A program made the translations under genes and the position numbers. The notes below the pieces were generated by a model. It made no database searches. It was not told where the DNA came from and saw only the letters and a program-made list of their open reading frames with translations. DNA of 64,000 nt from Campylobacter sputorum. GTDB taxonomy: Bacteria; Campylobacterota; Campylobacteria; Campylobacterales; Campylobacteraceae. Within the stretch, counting starts at the first letter, position 1, and every line of letters starts with the position of its first letter. Of this stretch, positions 29,499 to 38,007 are shown piece after piece. The stretch lies in assembly GCF_002220775.1 (NCBI RefSeq), contig NZ_CP019685.1:992001-1056000 (forward strand), written 5' to 3'.

Positions 29499-30060
29499 AC
29501 TTTTTACAACTATATCAAGTGGCAAATTTAAAGGAAAAAAACTACTTCTTCCAAGCTTAAAAACCACAAGAAGCACTAAGAACATACTAAAAGGCTCTTT
29601 TTTTGACACTATTAGAAATGAACTTCATGGCAAAGTTTTTGTAGAGTGTTTTGGAGGAAGTGCTTTAATGGCAATAGAAGCTTATAGTAACTATGCGAAA
29701 ATTTGTGTAGCCATAGAAAAAGACAAATCTGCTTTTGAGATAACAAAATCAAATATGAAAAGTATAGATGAAAAAAATCTAATACCAATCAATGGAGATT
29801 GCTTTATTGAACTTCCAAAGATAATAGCAAATATAAAAGATGAGATTATATTATACATAGATCCACCTTTTAATATAAGGGATGGATTTGAAGAAATTTA
29901 TGATAATATTTTTAATATGATAAAAAATGTCAAAAACGATAAAATTTATCTTATAGCCATAGAACACATTAGCACTTTAAAAATGCCAGATATTTTAGGT
30001 AAATTTAAATTAGACAAAACTCGTAAATTTGGAAAAAGCTCACTTAGTTACTACATTTAA
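29482..30060 (+). CDS. RsmD-family methyltransferase
   Basis: A 192-residue SAM methyltransferase with the RsmD start SGKFKGKKLLLP and LKTTRSTKNILKGSFFDTI, motif I VFVECFGGSALMAIEA (about 55-70) and motif IV LYIDPPFNIRDG (about 127-138). RsmD methylates G966 of 16S rRNA (m2G). The C. jejuni gene at this place has been described as an orphan DNA methyltransferase affecting motility; the motif DPPF fits either activity. It is upstream of flgI, and a sigma54 promoter begins just after its stop. Confidence 0.82.
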   Translation: MNSKNKLFTTISSGKFKGKKLLLPSLKTTRSTKNILKGSFFDTIRNELHGKVFVECFGGSALMAIEAYSNYAKICVAIEKDKSAFEITKSNMKSIDEKNLIPINGDCFIELPKIIANIKDEIILYIDPPFNIRDGFEEIYDNIFNMIKNVKNDKIYLIAIEHISTLKMPDILGKFKLDKTRKFGKSSLSYYI

Positions 30061-30072
30061 AAAATTTAATAT

Positions 30073-30090
30073 TTGGAACACTTATTGCTT
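30073..30090 (+). promoter_or_regulatory. Sigma54 (RpoN) promoter for flgI
   Basis: TTGGAACACTTATTGCTT has the -24 GG (30075-30076) and -12 GC (30087-30088) with exactly ten bases between, and near-consensus flanks. It lies 35 bp before the flgI start. Basal-body genes are class II, sigma54-dependent in Campylobacter, so the fit is strong. Confidence 0.88.
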
Positions 30091-30124
30091 CATATTTCTA
30101 AATTTCATTTATTTTAAGGATATT

Positions 30125-31198
30125 ATGATGAGGTTTATGAAATATATGTTTATAGCTTTTTTTGCTTGTAATTTCTTAAATGCAGCAAAAATAAGTGATA
30201 TAGCAAATGTTGTAGGAGTAAGAGAAAATCAACTCATAGGATATGGTTTGGTTGTAGGTTTAAAAGGCACTGGAGATGGCACTACTTCTGAATTTACGCT
30301 TCAGTCTATATCAAATATGCTTCAAACAGTTGGCATGAAAATAAATCAAGATGATATAAAATCAAAAAACACAGCAGCTGTTATGGTTACAGCCTCACTT
30401 CCGGCTTTTGCTAGGCAAGGAGATAAAATAAACATAGTTATATCTTCTCTTGGTGATGCTAAAAGTTTGCAAGGCGGAACACTGCTTATGACGGCATTAA
30501 AAGGTGTTGATGGGGATATCTACGCTATAGCACAAGGTTCTGTAAGTATAGGCGGGAAAAATGAAGGAACTGGCAATAACGCAGCTGGAAATCATCCTAC
30601 AGTTGCTGTAGTTTCGCAAGGTGCTTTAGTAGAAAAAGAAGTTTTATATGACATATATAATCAAAACTTTGCAGATCTTAGTCTAAAAACTACAAATTTC
30701 AATAGTGCAACAACTGTTCAAAATGTCATAAACAGGATTTATGGGGAAGTAGCTGTTGCAACAGATCCAAGAACAATAAGATTGATGAAGCCAGAAGGTG
30801 CTAGCATGGTTGATTTTTTATCTCAAATTTTACAAACCGAAGTCGATTATAAGCCACAAGAAAAAATAGTAATAAATGAAAGAACAGGAACCATAGTAAG
30901 TGGAGTAAATATAACAGTTGATCCTGTTGTTATATCTCATGGAGGCATAACTTTAAAGATAGAACCACAAAGCTACAATCTAGCACCTGAAAATACAGCA
31001 GCAAATATAATAGATCTCGGTGGCGAAACATCTATAGATGGTGCTATGAATACGCTAAATATAGGAACACAAAAAACAACTGTTGCAAATGTAACAAGAG
31101 CTTTAAATAGACTTGGTGCAACACCAAAGGATATAATAGCAATTTTACAAAATTTAAAAGAAGTTGGTGCGATACACGCAGATTTGGAGATTATGTAA
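30125..31198 (+). CDS. flgI: Flagellar P-ring protein FlgI
   Basis: FlgI forms the periplasmic P-ring around the flagellar rod. The 357-residue protein has a signal peptide (MFIAFFACNFLNAAK, about 8-22) and the conserved start KISDIANVVGVRENQLIGYG, then VVGLKGTGDGT. It ends AILQNLKEVGAIHADLEIM, typical of the family. I chose ATG 30125 because AAGGA precedes it; an earlier in-frame start lies inside the upstream methyltransferase gene. It overlaps the flgJ-like gene by 1 bp. Confidence 0.96.
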   Translation: MMRFMKYMFIAFFACNFLNAAKISDIANVVGVRENQLIGYGLVVGLKGTGDGTTSEFTLQSISNMLQTVGMKINQDDIKSKNTAAVMVTASLPAFARQGDKINIVISSLGDAKSLQGGTLLMTALKGVDGDIYAIAQGSVSIGGKNEGTGNNAAGNHPTVAVVSQGALVEKEVLYDIYNQNFADLSLKTTNFNSATTVQNVINRIYGEVAVATDPRTIRLMKPEGASMVDFLSQILQTEVDYKPQEKIVINERTGTIVSGVNITVDPVVISHGGITLKIEPQSYNLAPENTAANIIDLGGETSIDGAMNTLNIGTQKTTVANVTRALNRLGATPKDIIAILQNLKEVGAIHADLEIM

Positions 31199-31491
31199 TG
31201 ATAGATAACTCTATGGCATTAAATGCATACAATACAGTAAATGATAAATTGATAACTCAAAACAGACCTAGATTTGATGAAAAGGCACTAAGAGAGCAAA
31301 CTGATGCTTTTGAATCATTTTTAGTAAAAACCGTTCTTGATTTATCTATAAAAAACGAAAATTCACTTTTTCCAAAAGATGCTGGAGATAAGATTTATAA
31401 CTCAATGTATAATGACACAATGAGTAAAGCATTAAGCGGTGGTTTTGGATTTAGCGATATGTTATTTAATTTTTTAAAAGAAAGGTCTTAA
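31198..31491 (+). CDS. Rod-binding FlgJ N-terminal-domain protein
   Basis: A 97-residue protein matching only the N-terminal rod-assembly domain of FlgJ (TDAFESFLVKTVLDLSI, IYNSMYNDTMSKALSGGFGFSDML). The C-terminal muramidase of enterobacterial FlgJ is absent, as in other epsilonproteobacteria, where another enzyme opens the wall. It is translationally coupled to flgI. Confidence 0.88.
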   Translation: MIDNSMALNAYNTVNDKLITQNRPRFDEKALREQTDAFESFLVKTVLDLSIKNENSLFPKDAGDKIYNSMYNDTMSKALSGGFGFSDMLFNFLKERS

Positions 31492-31506
31492 TAAAAATTA
31501 AATAAT

Positions 31507-31514
31507 GCCGATAT
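31507..31514 (+). promoter_or_regulatory. Sigma28 (FliA) -10 element for flgM
   Basis: GCCGATAT is the canonical epsilonproteobacterial sigma28 -10, with an AT-rich upstream stretch containing TAAAAATTAAATAA. It is 37 bp before the flgM start, which fits autoregulation of the anti-sigma factor by its own sigma. Confidence 0.72.
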
Positions 31515-31539
31515 AGTTAGCAATCAAGTTCTAACTATA
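31512..31539 (+). promoter_or_regulatory. Stem-loop in the flgM leader
   Basis: Perfect 9-bp arms TATAGTTAG (31512-31520) and CTAACTATA (31531-31539) enclose a 10-base loop. The left arm overlaps the end of the sigma28 -10 box; the right arm abuts the flgM ribosome site AAAGGA. Transcripts reading in from flgI would carry the complete hairpin, whereas transcripts starting at the sigma28 promoter would lack the left arm. Confidence 0.55.
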
Positions 31540-31550
31540 AAGGATAAAAG

Positions 31551-31760
31551 ATGATTAATTCAGTAGGTGCGAGCTTCGTAACTGATTCTTCGCTTAGTAA
31601 AATTAAAAATGACGATAAAAAGATACAAAATTTAAAATCAACAGCTCAAAGTGCTGAGAGTGATAGTAAAGTTAGCAAAATAGCAAAAGCCATAGCAGAC
31701 GGAACTTATAAAATAGATTTAAACAAAACAGCAAAGGCAGTAGCTAACGAACTATTTTAA
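31551..31760 (+). CDS. flgM: Anti-sigma28 factor FlgM
   Basis: A 69-residue, mostly disordered protein whose C-terminal half (KVSKIAKAIADGTYKIDLNKTAKAVANELF in overlapping parts) is the sigma28-binding region of FlgM. It holds FliA inactive until export through the completed hook, or in C. jejuni until interaction with the flagellar structure. AAAGGA precedes ATG 31551. Gene order flgI-flgJ-flgM-flgN-flgK is the Campylobacter arrangement. Confidence 0.93.
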   Translation: MINSVGASFVTDSSLSKIKNDDKKIQNLKSTAQSAESDSKVSKIAKAIADGTYKIDLNKTAKAVANELF

Positions 31761-31792
31761 TTTTAGTCCTTTGTGCTTTAAAAGGACTAAAA
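31761..31792 (+). promoter_or_regulatory. Hairpin filling the flgM-flgN gap and covering the flgN ribosome site
   Basis: Perfect 12-bp arms TTTTAGTCCTTT (31761-31772) and AAAGGACTAAAA (31781-31792) enclose an 8-base loop. The left arm starts on the base after the flgM stop; the right arm ends on the base before the flgN ATG and contains its Shine-Dalgarno AAAGGA. No U-run follows, so translational control is more likely than termination. Confidence 0.75.
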
Positions 31793-32224
31793 ATGATAAA
31801 ACAATACCTAGATGAAGCTATTTCATCACTAAATCAACTCATAGAAATAACTCAAACTGACATAGAAAATATAAAAAATGCTAGACACGAAGCAGTAGAA
31901 CAAAGTGTAAAAACCAAAACAGAACTTATAAAAAAATTTGAAAACTCCAAAATAACTCTTGATAAAGAACTTCTTAAAATGTTAGAAGAAAAAAGTGGAA
32001 CAGATCTTGCTGGTATTTTGGACGAAGAGGATAAAAATAAGTTAGCCGAACTTAAAGACTCTCTTACTCTCTTACAAAATAAAAATAGAGAGTATTCAAG
32101 ATATGTTATAGTAATAAAAGAGTATTACGACTCTCTTGCAAACAAGATTTTTGGAGAAAAATCAGAAGGGTATAACAAAAAAGGCAAACAAATTTTTAAC
32201 TCTAATTTCAAATTAAGGGTTTAA
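31793..32224 (+). CDS. flgN: Flagellar chaperone FlgN
   Basis: A 143-residue, largely helical protein in the position and size class of FlgN, the export chaperone for the hook-filament junction proteins FlgK and FlgL. The N-terminal helix (YLDEAISSLNQLIEITQTD) and the coiled-coil middle fit. Sequence identity in this family is low, so position between flgM and flgK carries much of the call. It ends 1 bp before the flgK start. Confidence 0.85.
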   Translation: MIKQYLDEAISSLNQLIEITQTDIENIKNARHEAVEQSVKTKTELIKKFENSKITLDKELLKMLEEKSGTDLAGILDEEDKNKLAELKDSLTLLQNKNREYSRYVIVIKEYYDSLANKIFGEKSEGYNKKGKQIFNSNFKLRV

Positions 32225-32225
32225 A

Positions 32226-34082
32226 ATGGCAATCTTTGACACTTTATCAATTGGGGTTTCTGGCTTAAATGCCGCCGAGATGCAAATAACCACAACTGGT
32301 CATAATATTTCAAATATAGATAATGAAAGCTATACAAGACAAAGAGTTGTTCAATCAGCCAAAGAACCTTTTCACAATATACCAGGAGATGTTGGAAACG
32401 GCACACAAGTAGATCAGATTGTAAGAATACATGATGAATTTTCATATAGTAGATTAAAAAATTCAGAAAGTGCTCTTTCTTATACTGGTTATAAACAAGA
32501 TATCTTACAAGAAATAACACAAAGATTTCCGGATTTAAAAGATGTTGGTATACTAAAAGATTTAGAAAATTACTTTAATGCTTGGAATAATTTTGCATCA
32601 AAATCGTCAGATGGTTCGCAAAAAATCAACCTTATCCAACTAACACAAACCCTAAGCGAGAATATAAGAAAAGCATCAGATGAACTATATAAAATGAAAA
32701 AAACTGTAAATGATCAGCTAAAAATAAATGTAGAAGAATTTAATCGTCTAGGACAACAAATAGCTGATATAAATGGAGAGATTGCTAGAATAGAATCAAT
32801 AAAAGGCAATAATGCAAATGATCTTAGGGATAAAAGGGATCAGCTTGAAAGAGCTATGGCAAAATTAGTAAATATAACAGCATTTAAAGGTTCTCTTGAA
32901 AGCAATACTGCCATAGATAGAAATATCACAGATATGGGTCAAGATTATAGTCTAAATTTAGGTGGATTTGGTATAGTTGAAGGAACTGCATTTCACCCAC
33001 TTGTTTTAAAAAGCGAAAGTGCCGTTAGTGATTTTCAAGCAGTGTATTATGAAAGACAAGACGGCAGACTTATAAACATAATGCCGAGTATAACAGGCGG
33101 ACAAATAGGGGCTGAACTTGAGCTTAGAGGTAGGTATATAGACGCATCTACTGGTCAAACAAGCGATGGAACAATTCAAAGCTATATAAATAACCTAGAT
33201 ACTTTTGCTAAAACATTAATAACCCAAACAAATAATATTTATGCAAAATCGGCTCAAAACAAAGTAAATTCAAGTGATTTAAATTTCTTAAAGCCTGAAA
33301 ATTCTCTTATAAATTTTGATGATACTATAAAAGAAGGAACATTTGATGTTGTAGTTTATGATAAACAAGGAAAGGAAGTGGCTAGAAAAACTATAGAGAT
33401 AAATAGAACTACAGCTATGAATAGCGGTTTAGACTCAAATTCCATAGTAACTCAGTTTAATACAAACTCAGATGATAATAAAGACAAGAACTCACTAAAC
33501 GATGTTGATGATTATTTTAGTGCATCATATATATATCATGATGATAAAAATTTAGGGCAACTATCTATAAATCCTAAATTTAATAACGATGAATATTTTA
33601 TATCTTTTGAAGATAATGGGACAAATTTTCCAGGAGTTGTTGGTTTAAATAGATTTTTTGACGGAAATAGCTCAAAAAACATAAAAGTAAATAGCGTATT
33701 AAGTGATGATCCTGTGAAACTTCAAGGATTTAAAGCACCAATTGATGGTAATAACGAAGTAGCAAATGAGATTGTTCAACTTCAATATAAAAAGCTTGAA
33801 TTTAATGGCAAAAACTCATTTGGAAAAGAAGAAACTATAGAAGGTTTTTATAGATTTTTAACTACGCAAATAGCTGCCCAAACTGAAACAAACAACAACG
33901 CACATGAAACAAATAAAGCCTTATATACAACAGCTCTTCAAGAGTTTCAATCAATTAGCGGAGTAAGTATGAATGAAGAACTTACAAATTTAATTAGATT
34001 TCAATCAAGCTATGGGGCAAGTGCAAAAATAATCACAACAGTAGAAAAAATGCTTGATACATTGCTTACTTTAAAACAATGA
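32226..34082 (+). CDS. flgK: Flagellar hook-associated protein 1 (FlgK)
   Basis: FlgK joins hook and filament. The 618-residue protein has the rod/hook N-terminal motif TLSIGVSGLNAAEMQITTTGHNISN with SYTRQRVVQ, a long variable middle and the C-terminal helical motif SISGVSMNEELTNLIRFQ SSYGASAKIITTVEKML (split). AAGGGT precedes ATG 32226. It overlaps the DUF2400 gene by 4 bp. Confidence 0.95.
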   Translation: MAIFDTLSIGVSGLNAAEMQITTTGHNISNIDNESYTRQRVVQSAKEPFHNIPGDVGNGTQVDQIVRIHDEFSYSRLKNSESALSYTGYKQDILQEITQRFPDLKDVGILKDLENYFNAWNNFASKSSDGSQKINLIQLTQTLSENIRKASDELYKMKKTVNDQLKINVEEFNRLGQQIADINGEIARIESIKGNNANDLRDKRDQLERAMAKLVNITAFKGSLESNTAIDRNITDMGQDYSLNLGGFGIVEGTAFHPLVLKSESAVSDFQAVYYERQDGRLINIMPSITGGQIGAELELRGRYIDASTGQTSDGTIQSYINNLDTFAKTLITQTNNIYAKSAQNKVNSSDLNFLKPENSLINFDDTIKEGTFDVVVYDKQGKEVARKTIEINRTTAMNSGLDSNSIVTQFNTNSDDNKDKNSLNDVDDYFSASYIYHDDKNLGQLSINPKFNNDEYFISFEDNGTNFPGVVGLNRFFDGNSSKNIKVNSVLSDDPVKLQGFKAPIDGNNEVANEIVQLQYKKLEFNGKNSFGKEETIEGFYRFLTTQIAAQTETNNNAHETNKALYTTALQEFQSISGVSMNEELTNLIRFQSSYGASAKIITTVEKMLDTLLTLKQ

Positions 34083-34834
34083 TTGATTTAAAAAATTTAC
34101 TAGATTTTCATGCGAATTTAAAAAATTGTGATGAGAATTTATTAGCTTTTGCGGATCCATTGCAAGTTGCTAGAAAATATAAAGAGCCAAATATTGCACT
34201 AATATGTGCACTATTTGCTTATGGTAATGCAAAAATGATAGTTAAATTTCTAAACTCGCTAAATTTCGATTTACTTGATGAAAGCGATGAAGAAATAAAT
34301 AAATTTTACACTTCGCATAAATACAGATTTCAAAGCACTATAGATGTAAAAGAGATTTTTATAACACACAAAAGATTAAAACAAGATGGCAATATAGAAG
34401 AAATTGTAGCAAACGGTATGAAAAAATCAGGCGAAATTATAGATGGCATAAATGAACTTATGAAATTTATATATTCACTAAATGATTATAGATCTTTTGG
34501 ATATAATTTTTATTTTGGTTCAGTTTTTAAAACTCCTATTTCACCATATAAAAGATACAATATGTTTTTAAGATGGATGGTTAGAAGTAGCGATATCGAT
34601 CTTGGAATTTTCAAAAGCATTGATAAAAAATATCTTTTGATACCACTTGATACTCATACTCATAAAGTTGCACTAAAACTTGGACTTATAAATAGAAAAA
34701 GTTATGATTTTAGGGCTGTTATGGAACTAACAAAAAAGCTAAGAGAATTTGATAAAAATGATCCTATAAAATACGATTTTGCACTTTATAGGCTCGGGCA
34801 AAGCAAAGAAATAGATAAACTTTTTTTGAATTAA
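34079..34834 (+). CDS. TIGR02757/DUF2400 family protein
   Basis: A 251-residue protein of the DUF2400 family, recognised from the N-terminal LLAFADPLQVARKY, IALICALFAYGNAKMI, the FYFGSVFKT block and the C-terminal IPLDTHTHKVALKLGL and DPIKYDFALYRLGQS. The DTHTH segment resembles the helix-hairpin-helix DNA glycosylase fold, suggesting nucleic-acid binding, but no activity is established. The ATGA overlap with flgK makes it part of the flagellar transcript. Confidence 0.83.
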   Translation: MIDLKNLLDFHANLKNCDENLLAFADPLQVARKYKEPNIALICALFAYGNAKMIVKFLNSLNFDLLDESDEEINKFYTSHKYRFQSTIDVKEIFITHKRLKQDGNIEEIVANGMKKSGEIIDGINELMKFIYSLNDYRSFGYNFYFGSVFKTPISPYKRYNMFLRWMVRSSDIDLGIFKSIDKKYLLIPLDTHTHKVALKLGLINRKSYDFRAVMELTKKLREFDKNDPIKYDFALYRLGQSKEIDKLFLN

Positions 34835-35189
34835 TATACTTAAATTTAAAATCTATGCAAACAATAAAATAATAAATATATCATCTGACATAAATAGTTA
34901 TAATTTTAAATCAGTTAAAGCAAATGTTTTATCTAGCTATAATTCTAAATCCAAAATCAGCCTAACTAGTAATATAATATTAACTACCAAACTTTAAATA
35001 GCTATAATATATTTTTAATTCGCAACAATAACGCTACCACATAAATTTACCATTAAAAAAGCTTTACAAATTAGTTACTTTTTATTTTTATGTGTAATTT
35101 TATTAATATAAACTTAAAAATTTTTATAATTTATAAGTAATATTACAAAAATAGTAAATTTAGTAGCGATATTTAATTAAAAAGTAGGA
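34835..35189. other. AT-rich intergenic stretch with weak TAGYTATAAT repeats
   Basis: No gene is visible. Three imperfect copies of a TAGYTATAATTTTAAATC-like element start near 34895, 34934 and 34999, with irregular spacing of 39 and 65 bp. Each contains a TATAAT-like core, but no gene lies downstream on the plus strand. Confidence 0.45.
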
Positions 35190-35212
35190 ATAAGCCCAAA
35201 TTTAGGGCTTAT
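35190..35212 (-). terminator. Terminator after the tusA-like gene
   Basis: Arms ATAAGCCC (35190-35197) and GGGCTTAT (35205-35212) enclose a 7-base loop. In the minus direction it is followed by TTCCTACTTTTTAATT. It lies directly after the TGA of the TusA-like gene. Confidence 0.75.
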
Positions 35213-35213
35213 A

Positions 35214-35459
35214 TCAAGGATGTTTTATAATAAATCTTATCGTTGGACCATCTTGTTCAACACTTAAAACTTCAAAACCGCGGTTTTTAGCATCGTGAGG
35301 GATTGAGTTAATGCTTTGTGGGCAATCGCAAAGTAGTTCTAAAATTTCCCCTTTTTTAAGCTGTGGCAAAGCATCAACCAAAGCAATTGCAGGCAAAGGG
35401 CAAGCTTCTCCTTTTAAATCAAGCGTATAAGTCACTTCTCCATCATAAACATTACTCAT
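35214..35459 (-). CDS. TusA/YedF-family sulfur carrier protein
   Basis: An 81-residue protein with the TusA signature Cys-Pro-x-Pro in LKGEACPLPAIALVDAL (Cys at about 19). TusA-like proteins pass persulfide sulfur between enzymes in the cytosol. Directly after a YeeE/YedE permease, it probably receives sulfur from imported thiosulfate or a related compound (compare the TsuA-TsuB pair). It is adjacent to the permease stop. Confidence 0.9.
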   Translation of the reverse strand: MSNVYDGEVTYTLDLKGEACPLPAIALVDALPQLKKGEILELLCDCPQSINSIPHDAKNRGFEVLSVEQDGPTIRFIIKHP

Positions 35460-36670
35460 TAAAATCCCCTTTTTTTAAAAAAATTCTTTTGATAAACATA
35501 AGCTAAAATCGCCATAACGCCAAACAGGGCTAAATTTATAACAAATCCTCCAAAATTTCCAAAACTCTCAAGCATATTTACTTTTACGCCTGATTTTATA
35601 AAATTTGGTATAGCATCATAGCTTAAAGCCAAAATAGCCGTTCCAACAAAATTTGAAACTCCAACTATCATAAAGTGAATTTGCCCTTCAAATGCTCTAT
35701 ATGTCCATCCACACTCACATCCTCCAGCAAAAACTATCCCAAATCCAAATAAAAATCCACCTATCATCACGCCAGACGAAATTTCAACTAATTTAATCCC
35801 GTGTCCGTTTAAAACAAAAGCATAAACTAACACGCAAGATATCACCATTCCAATAATCGCACCTTTGATAGCTATGGTTCTACCAAACAAAAACATATCT
35901 CTAAAGCAAGATGTAAAGCAAATTTGCCCTCTTGAAATGATAAAACCAAAAATAAATCCAAATAAAAGTGCTACGCTTAGTAGGCTTTTTTTATTAGCTA
36001 CATCAATGGCTGGACTTTTTATAAGTAAAACAAAAAACCAAACTAAAAACAAAGCAAAAATTATACTACCAAACATAAAGTGTCTTTTTGCCTTTGTTTT
36101 ATCTATTTCTAAACCTACGCCTTTGCCTGTAATTGAACGAACCAATTTTGCTTTTGGTTTGAAAAAATCAATATTTAAAAGCTTAACTGCAGTATAAATT
36201 CCGCCTACCATAAAAATAGTAAAAAACCATGTATGAAGCGAAAAATATGGCAATCCTGTAAAGAAATTTGCTAAGTTACATCCAAATGCAAGTCTTGCAC
36301 CAAAACCAGTTAAAATTCCTCCAACTATAGCTTGAAAAACCCTAATTTTGCTTGCAGGGAAGCGAATTTTAACTTTATTTGCCCATAAAGCTGCTACTAA
36401 AGCCCCTATAAACATACCTATTAGCATAAGTCCAGCTGATCTTGAAAAAGGTGTGCCACTTAAATTTTGCTTCTTATAATATGAATATCCGCTTAAATCC
36501 ATACCAAAAAGCTCTAAAAACTCTCCACCCCACCTTGTCATCTCGCCAGTTACAGCCCAGCCACTACGCATTATCCCGTAATACGCAGTCGCAACTATAG
36601 CTAAAGCTATCATAGCTTTTCCAGTGTGCCAAAAATTTATTAAAAATTTTTGTCTGAAAGAATGAAACAT
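35459..36670 (-). CDS. YeeE/YedE-family permease (thiosulfate or sulfur-compound transporter)
   Basis: A 403-residue membrane protein with about nine to ten helices. It has the duplicated YeeE core motifs with conserved cysteines: GARLAFGCNLANFFTGLPYF in the first repeat, SRGQICFTSCFRDMF in the second, and GFGIVFAGGCECGWTYRA in the third. TsuA, a member of this family, takes up thiosulfate using such cysteines. AGGAG precedes ATG 36670. Paired with a TusA-like carrier. Selenium-related roles are proposed for YedE relatives, so the substrate is open. Confidence 0.87.
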   Translation of the reverse strand: MFHSFRQKFLINFWHTGKAMIALAIVATAYYGIMRSGWAVTGEMTRWGGEFLELFGMDLSGYSYYKKQNLSGTPFSRSAGLMLIGMFIGALVAALWANKVKIRFPASKIRVFQAIVGGILTGFGARLAFGCNLANFFTGLPYFSLHTWFFTIFMVGGIYTAVKLLNIDFFKPKAKLVRSITGKGVGLEIDKTKAKRHFMFGSIIFALFLVWFFVLLIKSPAIDVANKKSLLSVALLFGFIFGFIISRGQICFTSCFRDMFLFGRTIAIKGAIIGMVISCVLVYAFVLNGHGIKLVEISSGVMIGGFLFGFGIVFAGGCECGWTYRAFEGQIHFMIVGVSNFVGTAILALSYDAIPNFIKSGVKVNMLESFGNFGGFVINLALFGVMAILAYVYQKNFFKKRGF

Positions 36671-37034
36671 TTAATCTCCTAAATTTGTTATTGCTACACC
36701 TTAGCACTAATTTTGAGATTGTACATAATTTTGTATTTAATTAGAATTTATTTAATTAATTAATAAAATATTTAAAATTAAATTTAATAAATGCTATTGC
36801 ATACATAGAAACTATAAATAAATTCAAAATATTATCCACTTTACAAGTTTGCATTATTTTTAAACAAAAAATAGCAAATAACAACATATTTTTAATAAAA
36901 TTAAATATATTTTTAAATAGCTTTCTTAAAAAATATTATAAAAATTTTTAAATATTGTAATTGTAAAATGTATAAAATAATAAAAATGACGACATAAGAA
37001 ACAAAAAACTTTTTAAAAAATATAAATAAAAGTA
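36671..37034. other. AT-rich spacer before the conjugation-gene remnants
   Basis: About 360 bases upstream of the YeeE gene with stops in all frames, many A/T runs and no RNA gene or clear promoter. It probably marks decayed DNA between the sulfur-uptake unit and the trb remnants. Confidence 0.5.
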
Positions 37035-37312
37035 TTAAAACCATATTTTATAACATTGGGATTTTTTATCGATATTTTGGACTATTCCAAATTTTGAAGT
37101 ATTTCCTAGTTTATCAACTTCTATAACATATGGGATTAGCTTATTTTGCGTAGTAGAATATCCAAGAAAAATAACACAAATTAAAGAGATAATTGCACTA
37201 AGAACTGCTATTATTTGCCAGTTTCTTTTTTGAAATATATAATTTCCATATCGTTCAAGCCATTCTCTTTTTGCATCTAAATATGGATTTGTTTAATATA
37301 TTGTTTACTCAT
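37035..37312 (-). pseudogene. trbF (conjugal transfer, VirB8-like) N-terminal remnant
   Basis: An ATG at 37312 with AAGGT upstream starts SKQYIK and then needs one extra A in the AAACAAATC run to continue as NPYLDAKREWLERYGNYI, the conserved TrbF start. The frame then covers a membrane helix (WQIIAVLSAIISLICVIFLG) and the periplasmic opening IPYVIEVDKLG, and stops at 37035 after about 90 residues. TrbF is normally about 230 residues and belongs to the P-type conjugation channel. Frameshift plus loss of the C-terminal domain make it non-functional. Confidence 0.78.
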
Positions 37313-37324
37313 TTTTTACCTTAT

Positions 37325-37606
37325 TTAAGAATTTATGCCAGAATAATAAGTTTCATTCGCACCTGAAATTGTTCTGCTACTTGTATTTTTAGTTTCATCT
37401 ATTGGAGATATTCTTTCTTTAATTCTATTTGCTATATCATTCATTCTGCTACTGGATGTAGCTTTATCTGATAAATTTGAAAAACTACCTTTTAGATTTT
37501 CTTTTGTAGCACTTGCTAAAGTTGAAGCTATACCCATTGTATGTTTTCCAGTTTGTTTAATTACATCAAGTGTATTTTTGGAATTTGATACAGGTTTGCG
37601 TTATTT
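37325..37606 (-). pseudogene. Probable trbL C-terminal remnant
   Basis: A frame open from about 37606 to the stop at 37325 encodes a Ser/Thr/Asn-rich tail (e.g. GIASTLASATKENLKG, ending in NETYYSGINS) with no start codon before an internal Met at 37537. It lies 12 bp before the trbF start. In trb operons trbL immediately precedes trbF, and TrbL ends in such a low-complexity tail. Identity rests on that order more than on sequence. Confidence 0.5.
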
Positions 37607-38000
37607 CCTATCAAACATTTATCCTCATTTTTTTCTGTTTTAATAAAACGATTTAGCATTGATTCTAAACGATCATGCATTTGTATTTCAGTTAATGAGA
37701 CTATAAGCTCTTTTGTTTCTTTTTTGTAGCATGCTCATTTTATATAAGAACATTTTTCTTTGTGTATTTCGTTAGGAAAATGTGAAGTCGTAGTTGGAAT
37801 TTTTGATAAATAGGCTCTTTTTTTCAGAAGTTTTATGAGTAAATTTTAACTCAGCTTTTTTGCATTCTGGACAAAACTGCACACAAATGGTGCTAAACCA
37901 AACATGTAATGATTTTTTGTCAAAAGAAAATATAAAAAACCTTAACGCATGTTTTGAGGACAAGATGTGGTGAGCAAAAACCTATGGTGCCGTAATTATT
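37607..38000 (-). pseudogene. Unassigned coding remnant of the decayed mobile region
   Basis: Minus-strand frames interrupted by stops carry coding-like segments: a CPEC zinc-knuckle-like piece (VQFCPECKKAELKFTHKT), then PNEIHKEKCSYIK, a stop, and ACYKKETKELIVSLTEIQ with MHDRLESMLNRFIKT. At least one frameshift and one stop separate them. I cannot name the family; location upstream of trbL suggests a neighbouring conjugation gene. Confidence 0.4.
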
Positions 38001-38007
38001 ACTTATA

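Noticed and set aside
34895-35020. Three TAGYTATAATTTTAAATC-like copies as a tandem repeat or CRISPR-like array
   Set aside because: The copies are imperfect, spacing is irregular (39 and 65 bp) and the core is just TATAAT in AT-rich DNA.
37772-37963. Independent 63-residue protein gene
   Set aside because: It has no ribosome site, and neighbouring frames continue its coding-like content with stops and a frameshift, so it is debris of the mobile region.
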